Assembly: GCF_030295705.1 (NCBI RefSeq)
Contig: NZ_AP027274.1
Location: 558,001-622,000 of the forward strand
Length of the DNA: 64,000 nt
From: Polynucleobacter sp. TUM22923
Lineage (GTDB): Bacteria > Pseudomonadota > Gammaproteobacteria > Burkholderiales > Burkholderiaceae
Direction of reading: 5' to 3'
Below the pieces are notes generated by a model. The model ran no database searches, was not told the DNA's origin, and saw only the letters and a list, made by a program, of their open reading frames with translations. Below, piece by piece: positions 44,249-53,175 of the stretch; position 1 is the stretch's first letter; the number at the start of each line of letters is the position of its first letter. Position numbers and translations under genes: made by a program.

Positions 44249-45763
44249 TTAAGAATTGAATAAATTAATACGGGCAGCAGTTACAGCATCAATATCAGCA
44301 CTTGCCTGAATAGTAATCTGGTGACTAGCCAAAGCTTTCTCAATCGGTTTGGCAAGGACTTTGCCGTATTCCACGCCGGGCTGATCAAAGCTATTGATAT
44401 TCCACAGCGCCCCTAAAGTAGCAGCGCGGTTCTCATACAAGGCTAAGAGTGCACCTAGATAAAAGGCATTTAATTCTGGGAGCAGTAAAAGGTTGCTGGG
44501 ACGTTTACCGGGATAAATATCGTTTGGGTTTTCAGCATCTTTACCATTGGCCAATGCCTGCGCTTGTGCCAAGCAGTTGGACAGCAAAATACGATGGTGC
44601 GCTACCGCCTCTGGTCGATCACTCATCGGTTGGCGCACAGCTATGAAGTCAATGGGAATGATTTCAGTACCTTGATGAAAGAGCTGAAAGTAGGAGTGCT
44701 GTGCATTACTACCGGCACTACCAAAGACTACAGGGGAAGAGTGTTTGACGGGCTTACCATCGCGACCCACGCTTTTACCGTTACTTTCCATATCCAATTG
44801 CTGCAACCACTTCGGAAACCAATCCAAGGCATCCGCATACGGGATAGCAGCGTAAGCTTTGATGTCATGCTGTTCTTGCTGATAAAGCAATGTCAGCGCC
44901 ATGATGACGGGTAGATTTTCTTCTAAGGGTGCGTGCTGAAAATGTAAATCCATCGCATGCGCCCCTGCCAGAAAATCTTCAAAGGCGGCAAAGCCATATT
45001 GCAAAGCAATGGGGAGGCCTACTGCAGACCAAACGGAATAACGACCACCCACCCAATCCCAGAATGGAAAGATCTGATCTTGCTCAACACCAAATGCCTT
45101 AGCTCCAGCAACGTTGGCTGTCACAGCATATAAGGTGTGGGCAATTTGGCTTTGCGTACAACCACTTTCTTTGAGCCAAGCAACAATAGCTTTGGCATTC
45201 ATGGTAGTTTCGAGAGTAGTGAAGGACTTCGAAACAATGATGACCCTCGTACTATGCGGTTTAGCCGTAGCCAAAATACGCCCTAATTCTGCTGTATCAA
45301 TGTTGGCCAAGAAATGCATTCGCATGCCGCGACTCTGAATACCGGGCACATGGGCTAATGCCTCAATTGCCAAGCGTGGACCAAAGTCAGATCCACCAAT
45401 ACCAATATGAATGACATCTGTAACACCTACCCATTGATTGCAAAGCGCCTCAATTCGCTGCCAAACCTGAGTAACTGCGGGCATGACATCTTGACCATCA
45501 ATGAGTACTGGTGTTTTGGAAAGATTGCGCAAGGCAGAATGCAGGGCAGGGCGGTCTTCGCTCTGGTTAATATGCTTGCCAGCAAACATATCCGCAATAA
45601 ATTGCTCCAGCTTACTGGCGCGTGCCTCACTAAACAGCGCTTTCCAGGCCGCGGCATCGATACCTTGATATGCGGTATCCAAAACCATATTGACTGCGCT
45701 ATGCACCTGTTTAGGGGTGGCAAGACTAGTAATAGTGGGGGTGGATGTGGAACTAGAAGACAT
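44249..45763 (-). CDS. pgi: Glucose-6-phosphate isomerase
   Basis: A 504-residue isomerase. Signatures include IGIGGSDFGPRLAIEAL, VSKSFTTLETTMNA and GSAGSNAQHSYFQLFHQGT. It links fructose-6-phosphate and glucose-6-phosphate and is followed by the phosphohexomutase gene. The N-terminus is Ser/Thr-rich and slightly extended. Confidence 0.96.
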   Translation of the reverse strand: MSSSSTSTPTITSLATPKQVHSAVNMVLDTAYQGIDAAAWKALFSEARASKLEQFIADMFAGKHINQSEDRPALHSALRNLSKTPVLIDGQDVMPAVTQVWQRIEALCNQWVGVTDVIHIGIGGSDFGPRLAIEALAHVPGIQSRGMRMHFLANIDTAELGRILATAKPHSTRVIIVSKSFTTLETTMNAKAIVAWLKESGCTQSQIAHTLYAVTANVAGAKAFGVEQDQIFPFWDWVGGRYSVWSAVGLPIALQYGFAAFEDFLAGAHAMDLHFQHAPLEENLPVIMALTLLYQQEQHDIKAYAAIPYADALDWFPKWLQQLDMESNGKSVGRDGKPVKHSSPVVFGSAGSNAQHSYFQLFHQGTEIIPIDFIAVRQPMSDRPEAVAHHRILLSNCLAQAQALANGKDAENPNDIYPGKRPSNLLLLPELNAFYLGALLALYENRAATLGALWNINSFDQPGVEYGKVLAKPIEKALASHQITIQASADIDAVTAARINLFNS

Positions 45764-45853
45764 TTCTGAATTTTATCAAGAATCTTTGCTCAGACACCCG
45801 TAAATACAGTAAATGGTACGATTTGAGGAACTAAAAAGCACAAGGCGGGGTAG

Positions 45854-46999
45854 ATGGAGCAGGTGGATTGCGTAGTGATTGGTGCCGGGGTTGTCGGTTT
45901 GGCTGTTGCCCGAGAGATGGCACTGCAAGGCCGAGAAACCATTTTGCTAGAGCGTGAAGCTGCTTTTGGCACGATCAGTAGCGCCCGTAACAGTGAAGTA
46001 ATTCATGCTGGTATTTACTACGCCAAAGATTCTTTAAAGGCTAAATTGTGTGTAGAGGGTAATCGCCTCTTGTACGAGTACTGCCGTAGTCATCAAGTTG
46101 CTACCCAGCCTTACGGCAAACTGATCGTCGCTGCTGACGATACTCAGATAGATGATCTTCAAGCTATTTTTTACAAAGCCCAAAATAATCAGGTGCCAGC
46201 GATCAAGATGATCAGCGGTGAGCAGGCCAAAGCATTAGAGCCGCAACTGCAATGCGTTGCCGCCCTTTTATCGCCCACTACCGGCATTGTTGATAGTCAT
46301 GGCTATATGCTCTCTTTACTAGGTGGCTTTGAGGATGCGGGCGGGATGATCGCGTACCAATCGCCACTGATTCGGGCGCAGGCCATCGGCGATCAAGCGC
46401 AGGGGGGTTTTGAGCTTGAGATTGGTGGTGCCGACGACATGAAGAGCATGAAGATGCAGACAAAGTTATTTATTAACTGTGCCGGCATGAGTGCCCCAGC
46501 GATTGCACAAAAAATAGTCGGTCTTGCGCCAGAGTGCATTCCAAAAGCCTACTTTGCAAAAGGAAACTACTTCTCTCTCGCAGGGAAGTCTCCCTTTAAG
46601 CATTTAATTTATCCAATTCCAGAGCCTGGTGGACTTGGAGTCCACCTGACTTTAGATATGGCAGGTCAAGCTAAGTTTGGCCCTGATGTTCAGTGGCTTG
46701 ATATTGATAGTGAAGCGCAAATTGATTACACCGTAGACCCCAAGCGGGGAGACGCATTCTATGAGGCTGTACGACGCTACTGGCCCGGCTTAAAAGATGG
46801 TTCTTTGCAGCCAGATTATTCAGGGGTAAGGGCGAAGATCGTGGGCCCCAACACCCCAGCAGGCGATTTTTGCTTTGATGGCCCAGAGCAGCATGGCCTT
46901 GAAGGCTTATACAACCTCTATGGTTTTGAATCCCCCGGCCTGACTTCTAGCCTTGCAATAGCAAAGCATCTTGAAGGGCTGATTAAGAGATTTAACTAA
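45854..46999 (+). CDS. FAD-dependent oxidoreductase, L-2-hydroxyglutarate oxidase (LhgO) type
   Basis: A 381-residue DAO-fold flavoenzyme. The N-terminal FAD motif is VVIGAGVVGLAVAREMALQG. ISSARNSEVIHAGIYYAKDSLKA, the central FAKGNYFSLAGKSPF and the end NLYGFESPGLTSSLAIA match the LhgO/YgaF group that oxidises L-2-hydroxyglutarate into the quinone pool. Neighbours give no further clue. Confidence 0.85.
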   Translation: MEQVDCVVIGAGVVGLAVAREMALQGRETILLEREAAFGTISSARNSEVIHAGIYYAKDSLKAKLCVEGNRLLYEYCRSHQVATQPYGKLIVAADDTQIDDLQAIFYKAQNNQVPAIKMISGEQAKALEPQLQCVAALLSPTTGIVDSHGYMLSLLGGFEDAGGMIAYQSPLIRAQAIGDQAQGGFELEIGGADDMKSMKMQTKLFINCAGMSAPAIAQKIVGLAPECIPKAYFAKGNYFSLAGKSPFKHLIYPIPEPGGLGVHLTLDMAGQAKFGPDVQWLDIDSEAQIDYTVDPKRGDAFYEAVRRYWPGLKDGSLQPDYSGVRAKIVGPNTPAGDFCFDGPEQHGLEGLYNLYGFESPGLTSSLAIAKHLEGLIKRFN

Positions 47000-47007
47000 G
47001 TCCTGCT

Positions 47008-47160
47008 CTACCCGAATGGATTGAAGACCTGAACCTCAAAGCGTTTGAAGTCTCTTACATTTCTACTGACTACGATTAATTTCTTTTCAATAGCTGTGGC
47101 TGCAATCATGGCATCTTCCCAAACCGTGTTGCTTTGTTTGTGCCTAACAAATACATAGGT
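47008..47160 (-). pseudogene. C-terminal fragment of a VapC-type PIN toxin
   Basis: The minus-strand frame reads NTVWEDAMIAATAI then EKKLIVVSRNVRDFKRFEVQ, ending in NPFG and TAG at 47008-47010. This is the last third of a PIN-domain ribonuclease (the Asp of WEDAMIAA and of VRDF belong to the catalytic acid set). A stop codon closes the frame immediately upstream, so the N-terminal two thirds are gone. The fragment was too short for a normal gene call. Confidence 0.75.
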
Positions 47161-47164
47161 CTAG

Positions 47165-47280
47165 TTACAGCTGAATCGGTTTACGAAGCCGCCCATTACC
47201 GCGCTGAGGCAGCGTTAGTTCACCCTTGAAGTCACCTGCCAATAAAAGAGATTTGAGAGATAGTAGGGCTAATTTTTTGA
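47165..47280 (-). pseudogene. Possible C-terminal fragment of the cognate antitoxin
   Basis: Directly upstream of the VapC fragment, in another frame, the minus strand reads LLSLKSLLLAGDFKGELTLP followed by QRGNGRLRKPIQL and TAA (47165-47167). Its basic, Pro/Arg-rich tail resembles C-termini of Phd/VapB antitoxins. The arrangement is what an internal deletion of a vapBC-like pair would leave. The family call is tentative. Confidence 0.4.
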
Positions 47281-47424
47281 TGTTTTGTACTCCAGGCTAG
47301 ATTGTTGACTATTTTAATGGAGTCAAAAGACCTTAAATGACAAAGGCATGGCCCTTAAAGCCAATAAAACCCACCCCATAAATCAGTTGAATCTGATTTT
47401 TACCTAAGGAGCATCTGAAATCCT

Positions 47425-47430
47425 TATAAT
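47425..47430 (+). promoter_or_regulatory. Likely -10 box of tRNA-Ser(UGA)
   Basis: A perfect TATAAT lies 20 bases before the mature tRNA. No convincing -35 hexamer is seen. Confidence 0.45.
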
Positions 47431-47449
47431 ATGACCTTCAATACGCATA

Positions 47450-47539
47450 GGAAGAGTGGCAGAGCGGTTGAATGCACCAGTCTTGAAAACTGGCGAGGAT
47501 GAAAGTCCTCCGTGAGTTCGAATCTCACCTCTTCCGCCA
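47450..47539 (+). tRNA. tRNA-Ser (anticodon UGA), CCA encoded
   Basis: The acceptor GGAAGAG pairs with CTCTTCC, then G and CCA (47537-47539). The anticodon loop CTTGAAA in stem CCAGT/ACTGG gives UGA. The long variable arm GAGGATGAAAGTCCTC is typical of serine tRNAs. Confidence 0.97.
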
Positions 47540-47632
47540 GTATCACCCTGAGTGCCCCTATCCACGGGGCCATTTCTTTTTCAGGGCCCTGTACCCACCA
47601 CTGCACCCACCACCGAAACATTGTCTGAGATG
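47528..47632. repeat. tRNA-Ser 3' segment, copy 2 of a duplicated stretch of about 105 bases
   Basis: This matches 21665-21770 from the tRNA CCTCTTCCGCCA end through the hairpin GCCCC-TATCCAC-GGGGC and the GTACCCACCACTG/CACCCACCACC repeats to ACATTG. The terminator stem has weakened relative to copy 1 (GGCCATTT instead of GGCTCTTT). Confidence 0.75.
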
Positions 47633-47645
47633 ACCTCTCAAAAAA

Positions 47646-47822
47646 TTAGGGTCCAAGCGAGGTTGGCAAGTGTCTAGGATATTGGTAGCGATTCAACTCA
47701 TCATCCCGAATATCCAATACAAGATCCGTCACAACATTGAAAACTTTTTGAATTTTTTCATCCTCATTAATCTCAAGGGTGATTTTTGCTGAGATAACGT
47801 TAGCTTGCGATTTAAGGTCCAT
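47646..47822 (-). CDS. Short acidic protein, 58 residues, unknown
   Basis: An ATG at 47822 opens MDLKSQANVISAKITLEINE and ends TAA at 47646. The protein is acidic with regular hydrophobic spacing (KIQKVFNVVTDLVLDIRD), compatible with a real folded peptide. A weak GAAG lies upstream. It stands between tRNA-Ser(UGA) and the Fic remnant; it could be an antitoxin-like partner or a chance frame. Confidence 0.4.
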   Translation of the reverse strand: MDLKSQANVISAKITLEINEDEKIQKVFNVVTDLVLDIRDDELNRYQYPRHLPTSLGP

Positions 47823-47916
47823 TGATTACTTCAAATTAAGTCTTATGCAGAGCTCAGATTCACTATGCATTAGATAGTGGTTGCCGTCTATTTGGGCACA
47901 GTACTATGGGGCTATA

Positions 47917-47998
47917 TGTCAATAAAATGACTTATTTCACGGTTTATTACCCAATTTTGTCAATAAAAACGCATATTTAATCTATTTCTGTCAATAAA
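47917..47998. repeat. Three TGTCAATAAA iterons downstream of the Fic remnant
   Basis: TGTCAATAAA occurs at 47917-47926, 47958-47967 and 47989-47998, each followed after a few bases by CTTAT, GCATAT or similar. On the minus strand each reads TTTATTGACA and so contains a TTGACA hexamer. Confidence 0.75.
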
Positions 47999-48425
47999 TC
48001 AGCTTATATCTCGTGGATCAAGCAATTGGTATTGGGATGGGCTGTCCGTAAAGGCATTGCAAGACTTCATTTTTTCCCAAAGCTTAGGAAAGTCAGAATA
48101 GTCAAATCCAGCCGTCCAGTTCCATGCTCGTGTCATCGAGCGCACGAACGGAGCTGGATCATTATTTTGTGACAGCGCTTTGAGTGGCAAGAGGTAATCC
48201 TCACGATACCCAGTAGGAATGATGATGCGACAGGCGGAAGATTGGGTTAAGTAGGCATTCATGGTTAAGCGTGCAGTTCTGCCATTGCCATCCTTAAATG
48301 GATGAACTTCGGTAACAATAAACATAGCCATCAATGCGCGAGCAAAAGGATCTTCAAGTAGGGAAACTCATTTAAAAATTGATTCTCTATAGAAGGGCTT
48401 GCCCAGCATCTAGCGAGCATTGGTA
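47999..48425 (-). pseudogene. Fic-domain protein remnant, frameshifted and N-terminally truncated
   Basis: The minus strand encodes the Fic active-site motif HPFKDGNGRTARL, then a C-terminal tail to TAT-stop at 47999. The catalytic His and Gly-Asn-Gly-Arg loop for AMP transfer are intact. Upstream the frame extends through VSLLEDPFARALMAMFIVTE to a TGA, while an adjacent frame carries PSIENQFLNEFPYL, the expected preceding helix. So there is a one-base frameshift near 48350, and everything further N-terminal is missing. Confidence 0.75.
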
Positions 48426-48487
48426 TCTAAGCTGTTTTTGACATACGATTTCTGGTTCTGGTTGATAGTAATTAATATAGATAATAT

Positions 48488-48550
48488 TTCCCGATCGGGA
48501 ATATATGCCTATAATTTGATCAATAACTCAATAAATTTCCCGATCAGGAA
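48488..48550 (+). promoter_or_regulatory. HipB-type promoter with two palindromic operators
   Basis: TTCCCGATCGGGAA (48488-48501) contains the -35 TTCCCG; TATAAT is at 48510-48515, spacer 16 bases. The same layout, with a nearly identical run of about 30 bases, precedes hipB at 27001-27028 on the other strand. A second palindrome, TTCCCGATCAGGAA (one mismatch), is at 48537-48550. Confidence 0.75.
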
Positions 48551-48553
48551 ATT

Positions 48554-48703
48554 ATGTTGAAAAACCGCTTTGATGAATTACATGCGCGCCATTGGGTGCA
48601 GATGGCTGAAGCAGCCCAGTTAGGTGCGCCACAGTTAAAAAGAAGGGTGCTGGAGATTGCTGGTGAGTTGCCTGATTTAGCAAAAGGATTGCAAGCGCAT
48701 TTT
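48554..48703 (+). pseudogene. HipA C-terminal fragment directly behind a hipB-type operator
   Basis: The plus strand reads LKNRFDELHARHWVQMAEAA then QLGAPQLKRRVLEIAGELP, matching the helical C-terminal end of HipA kinases (RF-x-x-x-HARHW...LA...R). After about residue 50 the match ends and the frame runs into the 3' end of the convergent CoA-transferase gene. The kinase core is absent. An ATG lies three bases after operator 2, so a short peptide could still be made. Confidence 0.65.
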
Positions 48704-48784
48704 TTGGCCATAAGGGTCTTTGTGAGCCGTTGCTTTTCCGTTGTTTTTCCATTTTTTGCCCAATTCAAATCCAATCACCATCAT

Positions 48785-50002
48785 TTACGTAGTAAATGCG
48801 CCGCCGTCTTCAAGCGCCTTGAGTGCATCGCCGGCAATGCCCAACTCCTTCAGAATGTCGCTGGTATGCTCGCCTAATAATGGTGGGTGCCTAGTGACTT
48901 GCTGTGGTGTACCCATGAGCTTTACAGCAAAGCCAATATTAGGCACTTTGCCCTCTATAGGGTGATCAATTTCCATACGCATTTGGCGATGTTTTCCATG
49001 GGCACTCTCAAATGCCTCGGGATACGTATTGATGGGTCCCGCCGGAATACCTGCAGCGAGTAATGAGTCGACCCATTCCGCGCTTGTTTTTGTGGCAAAA
49101 GTTTTTTCAAGTTCCGCCGCTAATATCAGTCTATTAGCTAAACGTAATGGATTAGTTTTAAAAAGAGGATCATCAAATAACTCTGGGCGACCGATTTGAT
49201 CGCATAAAAGCTTCCACAGTTTTTGGTTGGTAGCACCCATCACAAAGTAATCATCAGATGCCTTCATTGCCTGGTAGGGGGCACTCATATGGTTGGCAGT
49301 ACCAAGCTTATAGGGCTCTACGCCAGTACCCCAGTATTGCGCGGTATCCCAAATCGAGAACGCTAAGGCTGAGTCAAATAAAGAAGCATCAATAAATTGG
49401 CCTTCACCGGACTTCTCTTTACCAATATAAGCAGACAAAATTCCATATACGGCAAAGAGGGCGCAACCGATATCTGCTACGGGAACACCTGCTTTTACTG
49501 GCGGCCCATCTGGATAACCAGTCACACTCATAACGCCTGACATCGCTTGAGCCATTAAGTCAAAGCCAGGACGATCTGCCCAGGGGCCTGTTTGACCAAA
49601 GCCGGAGATGCTTGCGTAGATGAGACCAGGATTAATCTCTTTAAGAGAGGGGTAGTCAATACCCAATTTTTTCATTACACCCGGGCGATAGTTCTCAACC
49701 AAAATATCCGCCGTTTTGACTAGCTCAAAAAATACTTTCTTACCGGCATCCGTTTTGAGGTTCAAAGTCACGCTGCGTTTATTGCGATTCATATTCAGAA
49801 AGCCCATGCTGTCGGAGCCTTTCATTTTGAATCCCATGGCACCGCGGGTTTGATCACCTGTTCCGGGGGGCTCAATTTTGATAACGTCTGCACCGAGGTC
49901 GGCCAGCAGCATGCAGCAGTAAGGGCCAGCCATCACTTGACTTACGTCAAGAATCCGAACGCCATGGAGGGGTAGAGGCTTATTTATAGGTGTTTTCATC
50001 AT
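48785..50002 (-). CDS. CaiB/BaiF-type (family III) CoA-transferase
   Basis: A 405-residue CoA-transferase. [31 protein letters not shown] is the family start, here interrupted into two helices; the catalytic Asp sits in [13 protein letters not shown]. It moves CoA between carboxylic acids. I start at 50002 ([10 protein letters not shown]); an upstream ATG at 50035 is possible. A Bug receptor and an enoyl-CoA hydratase are divergently transcribed next to it, suggesting a catabolic locus for a carboxylic acid. Confidence 0.92.
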   Translation of the reverse strand: MMKTPINKPLPLHGVRILDVSQVMAGPYCCMLLADLGADVIKIEPPGTGDQTRGAMGFKMKGSDSMGFLNMNRNKRSVTLNLKTDAGKKVFFELVKTADILVENYRPGVMKKLGIDYPSLKEINPGLIYASISGFGQTGPWADRPGFDLMAQAMSGVMSVTGYPDGPPVKAGVPVADIGCALFAVYGILSAYIGKEKSGEGQFIDASLFDSALAFSIWDTAQYWGTGVEPYKLGTANHMSAPYQAMKASDDYFVMGATNQKLWKLLCDQIGRPELFDDPLFKTNPLRLANRLILAAELEKTFATKTSAEWVDSLLAAGIPAGPINTYPEAFESAHGKHRQMRMEIDHPIEGKVPNIGFAVKLMGTPQQVTRHPPLLGEHTSDILKELGIAGDALKALEDGGAFTT

Positions 50003-50089
50003 TGTCTCAATTGTTTTTATATGTTTAGATTGCATGATTCAGAAACGCTTAAATTGACCTTGCAATATAAAACAAGTTACGGAGATAGT

Positions 50090-51088
50090 ATGACGACAAA
50101 ATCGACACGATGGCTTTTAAATGGATTGGTTTCTTTAGTAGCTTCGGCTTGTGGCACATTGCCACTGATTGCATCAGCGCAGTCTAATTATCCCAATAAG
50201 CCCATTCGTTTAATTGTTGGATTTGCACCAGGTGGCGGAACGGATATCGTGGCGCGTGCGATTGCTCCCAAAATGGGGGAGATCTTAGGTCAAAGCGTCA
50301 TCATTGAAAATAGATCGGGTGCGGCAGGCACAATCGGTGCTGATCTAGTGGCTAAATCCAATCCGGATGGCTACACCTTATTGATGGGCCATTCCAATTC
50401 CAATGCAATTTCTCCTTTTGTATTAAAGAACGTGCCATATAACCCGGCAACAGATTTCACTCCCATTACTTACCTTGGTTATGTGCCCAATGTATTGGTT
50501 GTGAAATCATCCTTGCCAGTTAATACGGTGGCGCAATTAATTTCCCTGGCTAAACAAAATCCTGGCCAGATGACTTATGGTTCATCTGGCATCGGAAGTA
50601 CGCAGCATTTAGCAGGCGCCTTATTTTCTAAAATTGCTGGTGTTGAAATGAATCATGTCCCTTACAAGGGTAGTGGTCAGGCCATTATTGATTTACTGGG
50701 CGGACAAATCACGATGAACTTTGATACCTTACCTCCTAATTTGCAGCAGATTAAACAGGGTAATCTGAAAGCCTTAGCAATCTCTACTCCTAAGCGTTTA
50801 GGCCTACTTCCGAATGTCCCCACATTTAACGAGGTTGGCATTGTTGGTTTTGATGTGACTAACTGGTATTCCGTAATGGGCCCTAAGGGGATGGATCCAG
50901 CATTAATCAATAAGATCGATCTGGCCGTTAAAGCTGCAACTAATGATCCTGAGATTAAAAAGACCTTAGATTCTCAAGGATTGCAAGCAGAGGGCCCAGC
51001 AACGCCTGCTGCATTTAGTCTGTTCTTGGCAGGCGAGCTGGCTAAGTACCAGCGTCTAGTCAAGAGTCTGAATATTAAGTCTGAATAA
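50090..51088 (+). CDS. Bug-family tripartite tricarboxylate receptor (periplasmic)
   Basis: A 332-residue secreted receptor. GGAG (50081) precedes the ATG. The signal peptide covers about residues 1-31 (cleavage after IASA). [25 protein letters not shown] and [19 protein letters not shown] are typical. Its position between a CoA-transferase and an enoyl-CoA hydratase suggests that it captures the acid they metabolise. It has no adjacent TctAB. Confidence 0.9.
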   Translation: MTTKSTRWLLNGLVSLVASACGTLPLIASAQSNYPNKPIRLIVGFAPGGGTDIVARAIAPKMGEILGQSVIIENRSGAAGTIGADLVAKSNPDGYTLLMGHSNSNAISPFVLKNVPYNPATDFTPITYLGYVPNVLVVKSSLPVNTVAQLISLAKQNPGQMTYGSSGIGSTQHLAGALFSKIAGVEMNHVPYKGSGQAIIDLLGGQITMNFDTLPPNLQQIKQGNLKALAISTPKRLGLLPNVPTFNEVGIVGFDVTNWYSVMGPKGMDPALINKIDLAVKAATNDPEIKKTLDSQGLQAEGPATPAAFSLFLAGELAKYQRLVKSLNIKSE

Positions 51089-51129
51089 GGGCGGACTCTC
51101 TCTTATGCATGGGGGAGGGCGTTCATTTG

Positions 51130-51930
51130 ATGAATACTAAAGAGACCACACCAGAACCGACTGCACAAGTTCGTTGCGAGCTACGTAATGAGGTTGCCTA
51201 CATTACATTCGATCATGTCGCCGCCAGAAATGCGATGACGGTAGAGATGTATCAGAGCTTAAAAAGTATCTGCGAGGGCTTGGCTAACACTCCCGGCGTG
51301 CGCGTGGCAATTTTGCGAGGTGCTGGCGGTAAATCCTTTGTTTCTGGAAGTGATATTGCCCAGTTTGCGCACTTTAGTGATGGCAATGATGGCATCCGCT
51401 ACGAAGAAGATATTGATGCGTACTTGACCCCATTAGCTACCTTACCGTTTCCTACAATCGCCGTGATTGATGGCATGGCAGTAGGTGGTGGTCTGGCTAT
51501 TGCCACTTGTTGTGATTTTCGTATTGCCTCGCCCGAAGCCAAATTTGGCGTTCCTATTGCCAAAACATTAGGCAATTGTTTATCGGGGGGTAATGTTGCC
51601 TGGCTAGTGGCACACTTAGGCATTCATATAGTCAAAAGAATGTTGTTGCTGGCAGAGTTTATTTCTGCAGAAGCGTTACTCAAGCAGGGCTATCTTCTAA
51701 ATATCTATCCTTTTGAGGATTTGGAGGAGCAGGCAAACCAATTGGCTGAGAGATTAATGAAGCTGGCCCCTATTACGCAAAAATCTAGCAAGCTGGTCAT
51801 GGCACGCATTATTAAAAATAATCTGCCCGATTGCAATGACCTAATTAAAGAGTGCTATGGCAGCGAGGATTTTAAAAATGGTGTGAGTGCATTCTTAAGT
51901 GGACAGGCACCCACTTGGTCCGGTAAGTGA
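51130..51930 (+). CDS. Enoyl-CoA hydratase/isomerase family protein
   Basis: A 266-residue crotonase-fold protein. The oxyanion-hole segments are GGKSFVSGSDIAQF and IDGMAVGGGLAIATCCDFRIA; GVPIAKTLGNCLSG follows. The classical hydratase glutamates are not obvious, so the reaction could be isomerisation, decarboxylation or hydrolysis. I use the ATG at 51130, ten bases after GGAGGG; an ATG at 51109 is in frame. It lies 41 bases after the Bug gene. Confidence 0.88.
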   Translation: MNTKETTPEPTAQVRCELRNEVAYITFDHVAARNAMTVEMYQSLKSICEGLANTPGVRVAILRGAGGKSFVSGSDIAQFAHFSDGNDGIRYEEDIDAYLTPLATLPFPTIAVIDGMAVGGGLAIATCCDFRIASPEAKFGVPIAKTLGNCLSGGNVAWLVAHLGIHIVKRMLLLAEFISAEALLKQGYLLNIYPFEDLEEQANQLAERLMKLAPITQKSSKLVMARIIKNNLPDCNDLIKECYGSEDFKNGVSAFLSGQAPTWSGK

Positions 51931-51942
51931 TACCTCTTTTTA

Positions 51943-53175
51943 TTACAAAAATATTTCTTGTAAATTATTCAGGTAGCGTAGACCTTGTTCTGTGGCTTTG
52001 AGTCTGCTTGGATCGGAATCGAGCAAACCCTTCTTACTAGCCTCCTCTAAACCTTTGGCCATGATATTCATCGGTAAGCCAGTACGCTCACTGAAGGTGG
52101 CTGCTTCTACACCATCGGTGAGACGTAAAACATTGAGCATAAATTCAAAAGGCAGATCTTTTGCCGCAATAGCCCGCGCTTCAATTAAGGCATTACCAGC
52201 AGTTTCCATAGCCTGCATGTAGGTTTCTGGATGGCGTTCTCGCACTTGTCGTGTGATCTGATCTGGAAGAGAAATCTTGCCATGGGCGCCAGCGCCGATA
52301 CCGATGTAATCCCCAAAGCGCCAGTAATTCAGATTATGTTTGCACTCCTGACCTTTTTTGGCATAGGCAGAGACTTCATAGCGCTGATAACCCGCGGCGC
52401 TCAAGAGGGTTAAGTTTTGTTCGAAGATCGCGTCGATCTCATCTTCGCTAGGTAGTTTTGGTGGAAAGCTTGCGAAGTAGGTGTTGGGTTCAAGTGTGAG
52501 GTTGTATAGCGAAAGGTGGGGGGTTTTAAAGGCCAGTGCAGCTTCAATGTCCGCCTTAGCGGCTTCTAAACTTTGGTTTGGCAGCCCATACATTAAATCA
52601 ATATTGACGGATTTGAAGTGTTCCATTGCAATCGCAATCGCACGCTTAGCCTCCTCACCGTTATGTATGCGCCCTAATGCTTTGAGTTGCTGATCTTGAA
52701 AACTCTGTATGCCTAGGGAGACGCGATTTATTCCGGATTTTGCAAAAGCAGCAAATTTTTCAGATTCTACTGAGCCGGGATTGGCTTCCATAGTGATTTC
52801 GCAATTGGGCTCTAAATTAATACGTGCTCGCACTGTGGATAACAGATCATTCATCCCTTCGGGCGAAAGAAGACTGGGTGTTCCGCCACCAATAAAAATA
52901 CTATGGACTTGTCTTCCCCAAATGCGAGGGAGCTCTGTTTCTAGGTCAGCAATGAGTGCTTTGATATAGCGTGGCTCATCAAAGCCTTGCGCATTTTTTG
53001 GGGCTCCACTCTCTTTGCCACTGATCTCTTTCACCTGATGTGAATTGAAATCGCAATAAGGGCATTTCTTTTCGCACCACGGAAAGTGAATATAAAGCGC
53101 AAGGGGTGGCAAGGCCTTCAATTGCGGTTCTTGCGGATGTAAGGACAGGGGAAGGCTATTAGTCAAATTGGGCAC
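51943..53175 (-). CDS. hemW: HemW, radical-SAM haem chaperone
   Basis: A 410-residue radical-SAM protein of the coproporphyrinogen-oxidase-like HemW group, now viewed as a haem insertion factor. The cluster motif is C34-x3-C38-x2-C41 in WCEKKCPYCDFNSH; IFIGGGTPSLL and NRVSLGIQSFQDQQLKALGR follow. The HemW C-terminal domain includes FEFMLNVLRL. The start overlaps the end of rdgB by 17 bases, as is common in this lineage. Confidence 0.93.
   Translation of the reverse strand: MPNLTNSLPLSLHPQEPQLKALPPLALYIHFPWCEKKCPYCDFNSHQVKEISGKESGAPKNAQGFDEPRYIKALIADLETELPRIWGRQVHSIFIGGGTPSLLSPEGMNDLLSTVRARINLEPNCEITMEANPGSVESEKFAAFAKSGINRVSLGIQSFQDQQLKALGRIHNGEEAKRAIAIAMEHFKSVNIDLMYGLPNQSLEAAKADIEAALAFKTPHLSLYNLTLEPNTYFASFPPKLPSEDEIDAIFEQNLTLLSAAGYQRYEVSAYAKKGQECKHNLNYWRFGDYIGIGAGAHGKISLPDQITRQVRERHPETYMQAMETAGNALIEARAIAAKDLPFEFMLNVLRLTDGVEAATFSERTGLPMNIMAKGLEEASKKGLLDSDPSRLKATEQGLRYLNNLQEIFL

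Noticed and set aside
47424..47621. Minus-strand frame across tRNA-Ser(UGA)
   Set aside because: Same reason: it reads antisense through a tRNA, and similarity to the 21.5-kb frame comes from the shared trailer.
48704..48877. C-terminal part of the HipA-like frame
   Set aside because: It runs antisense into the 3' end of the CoA-transferase gene and loses all similarity to HipA.
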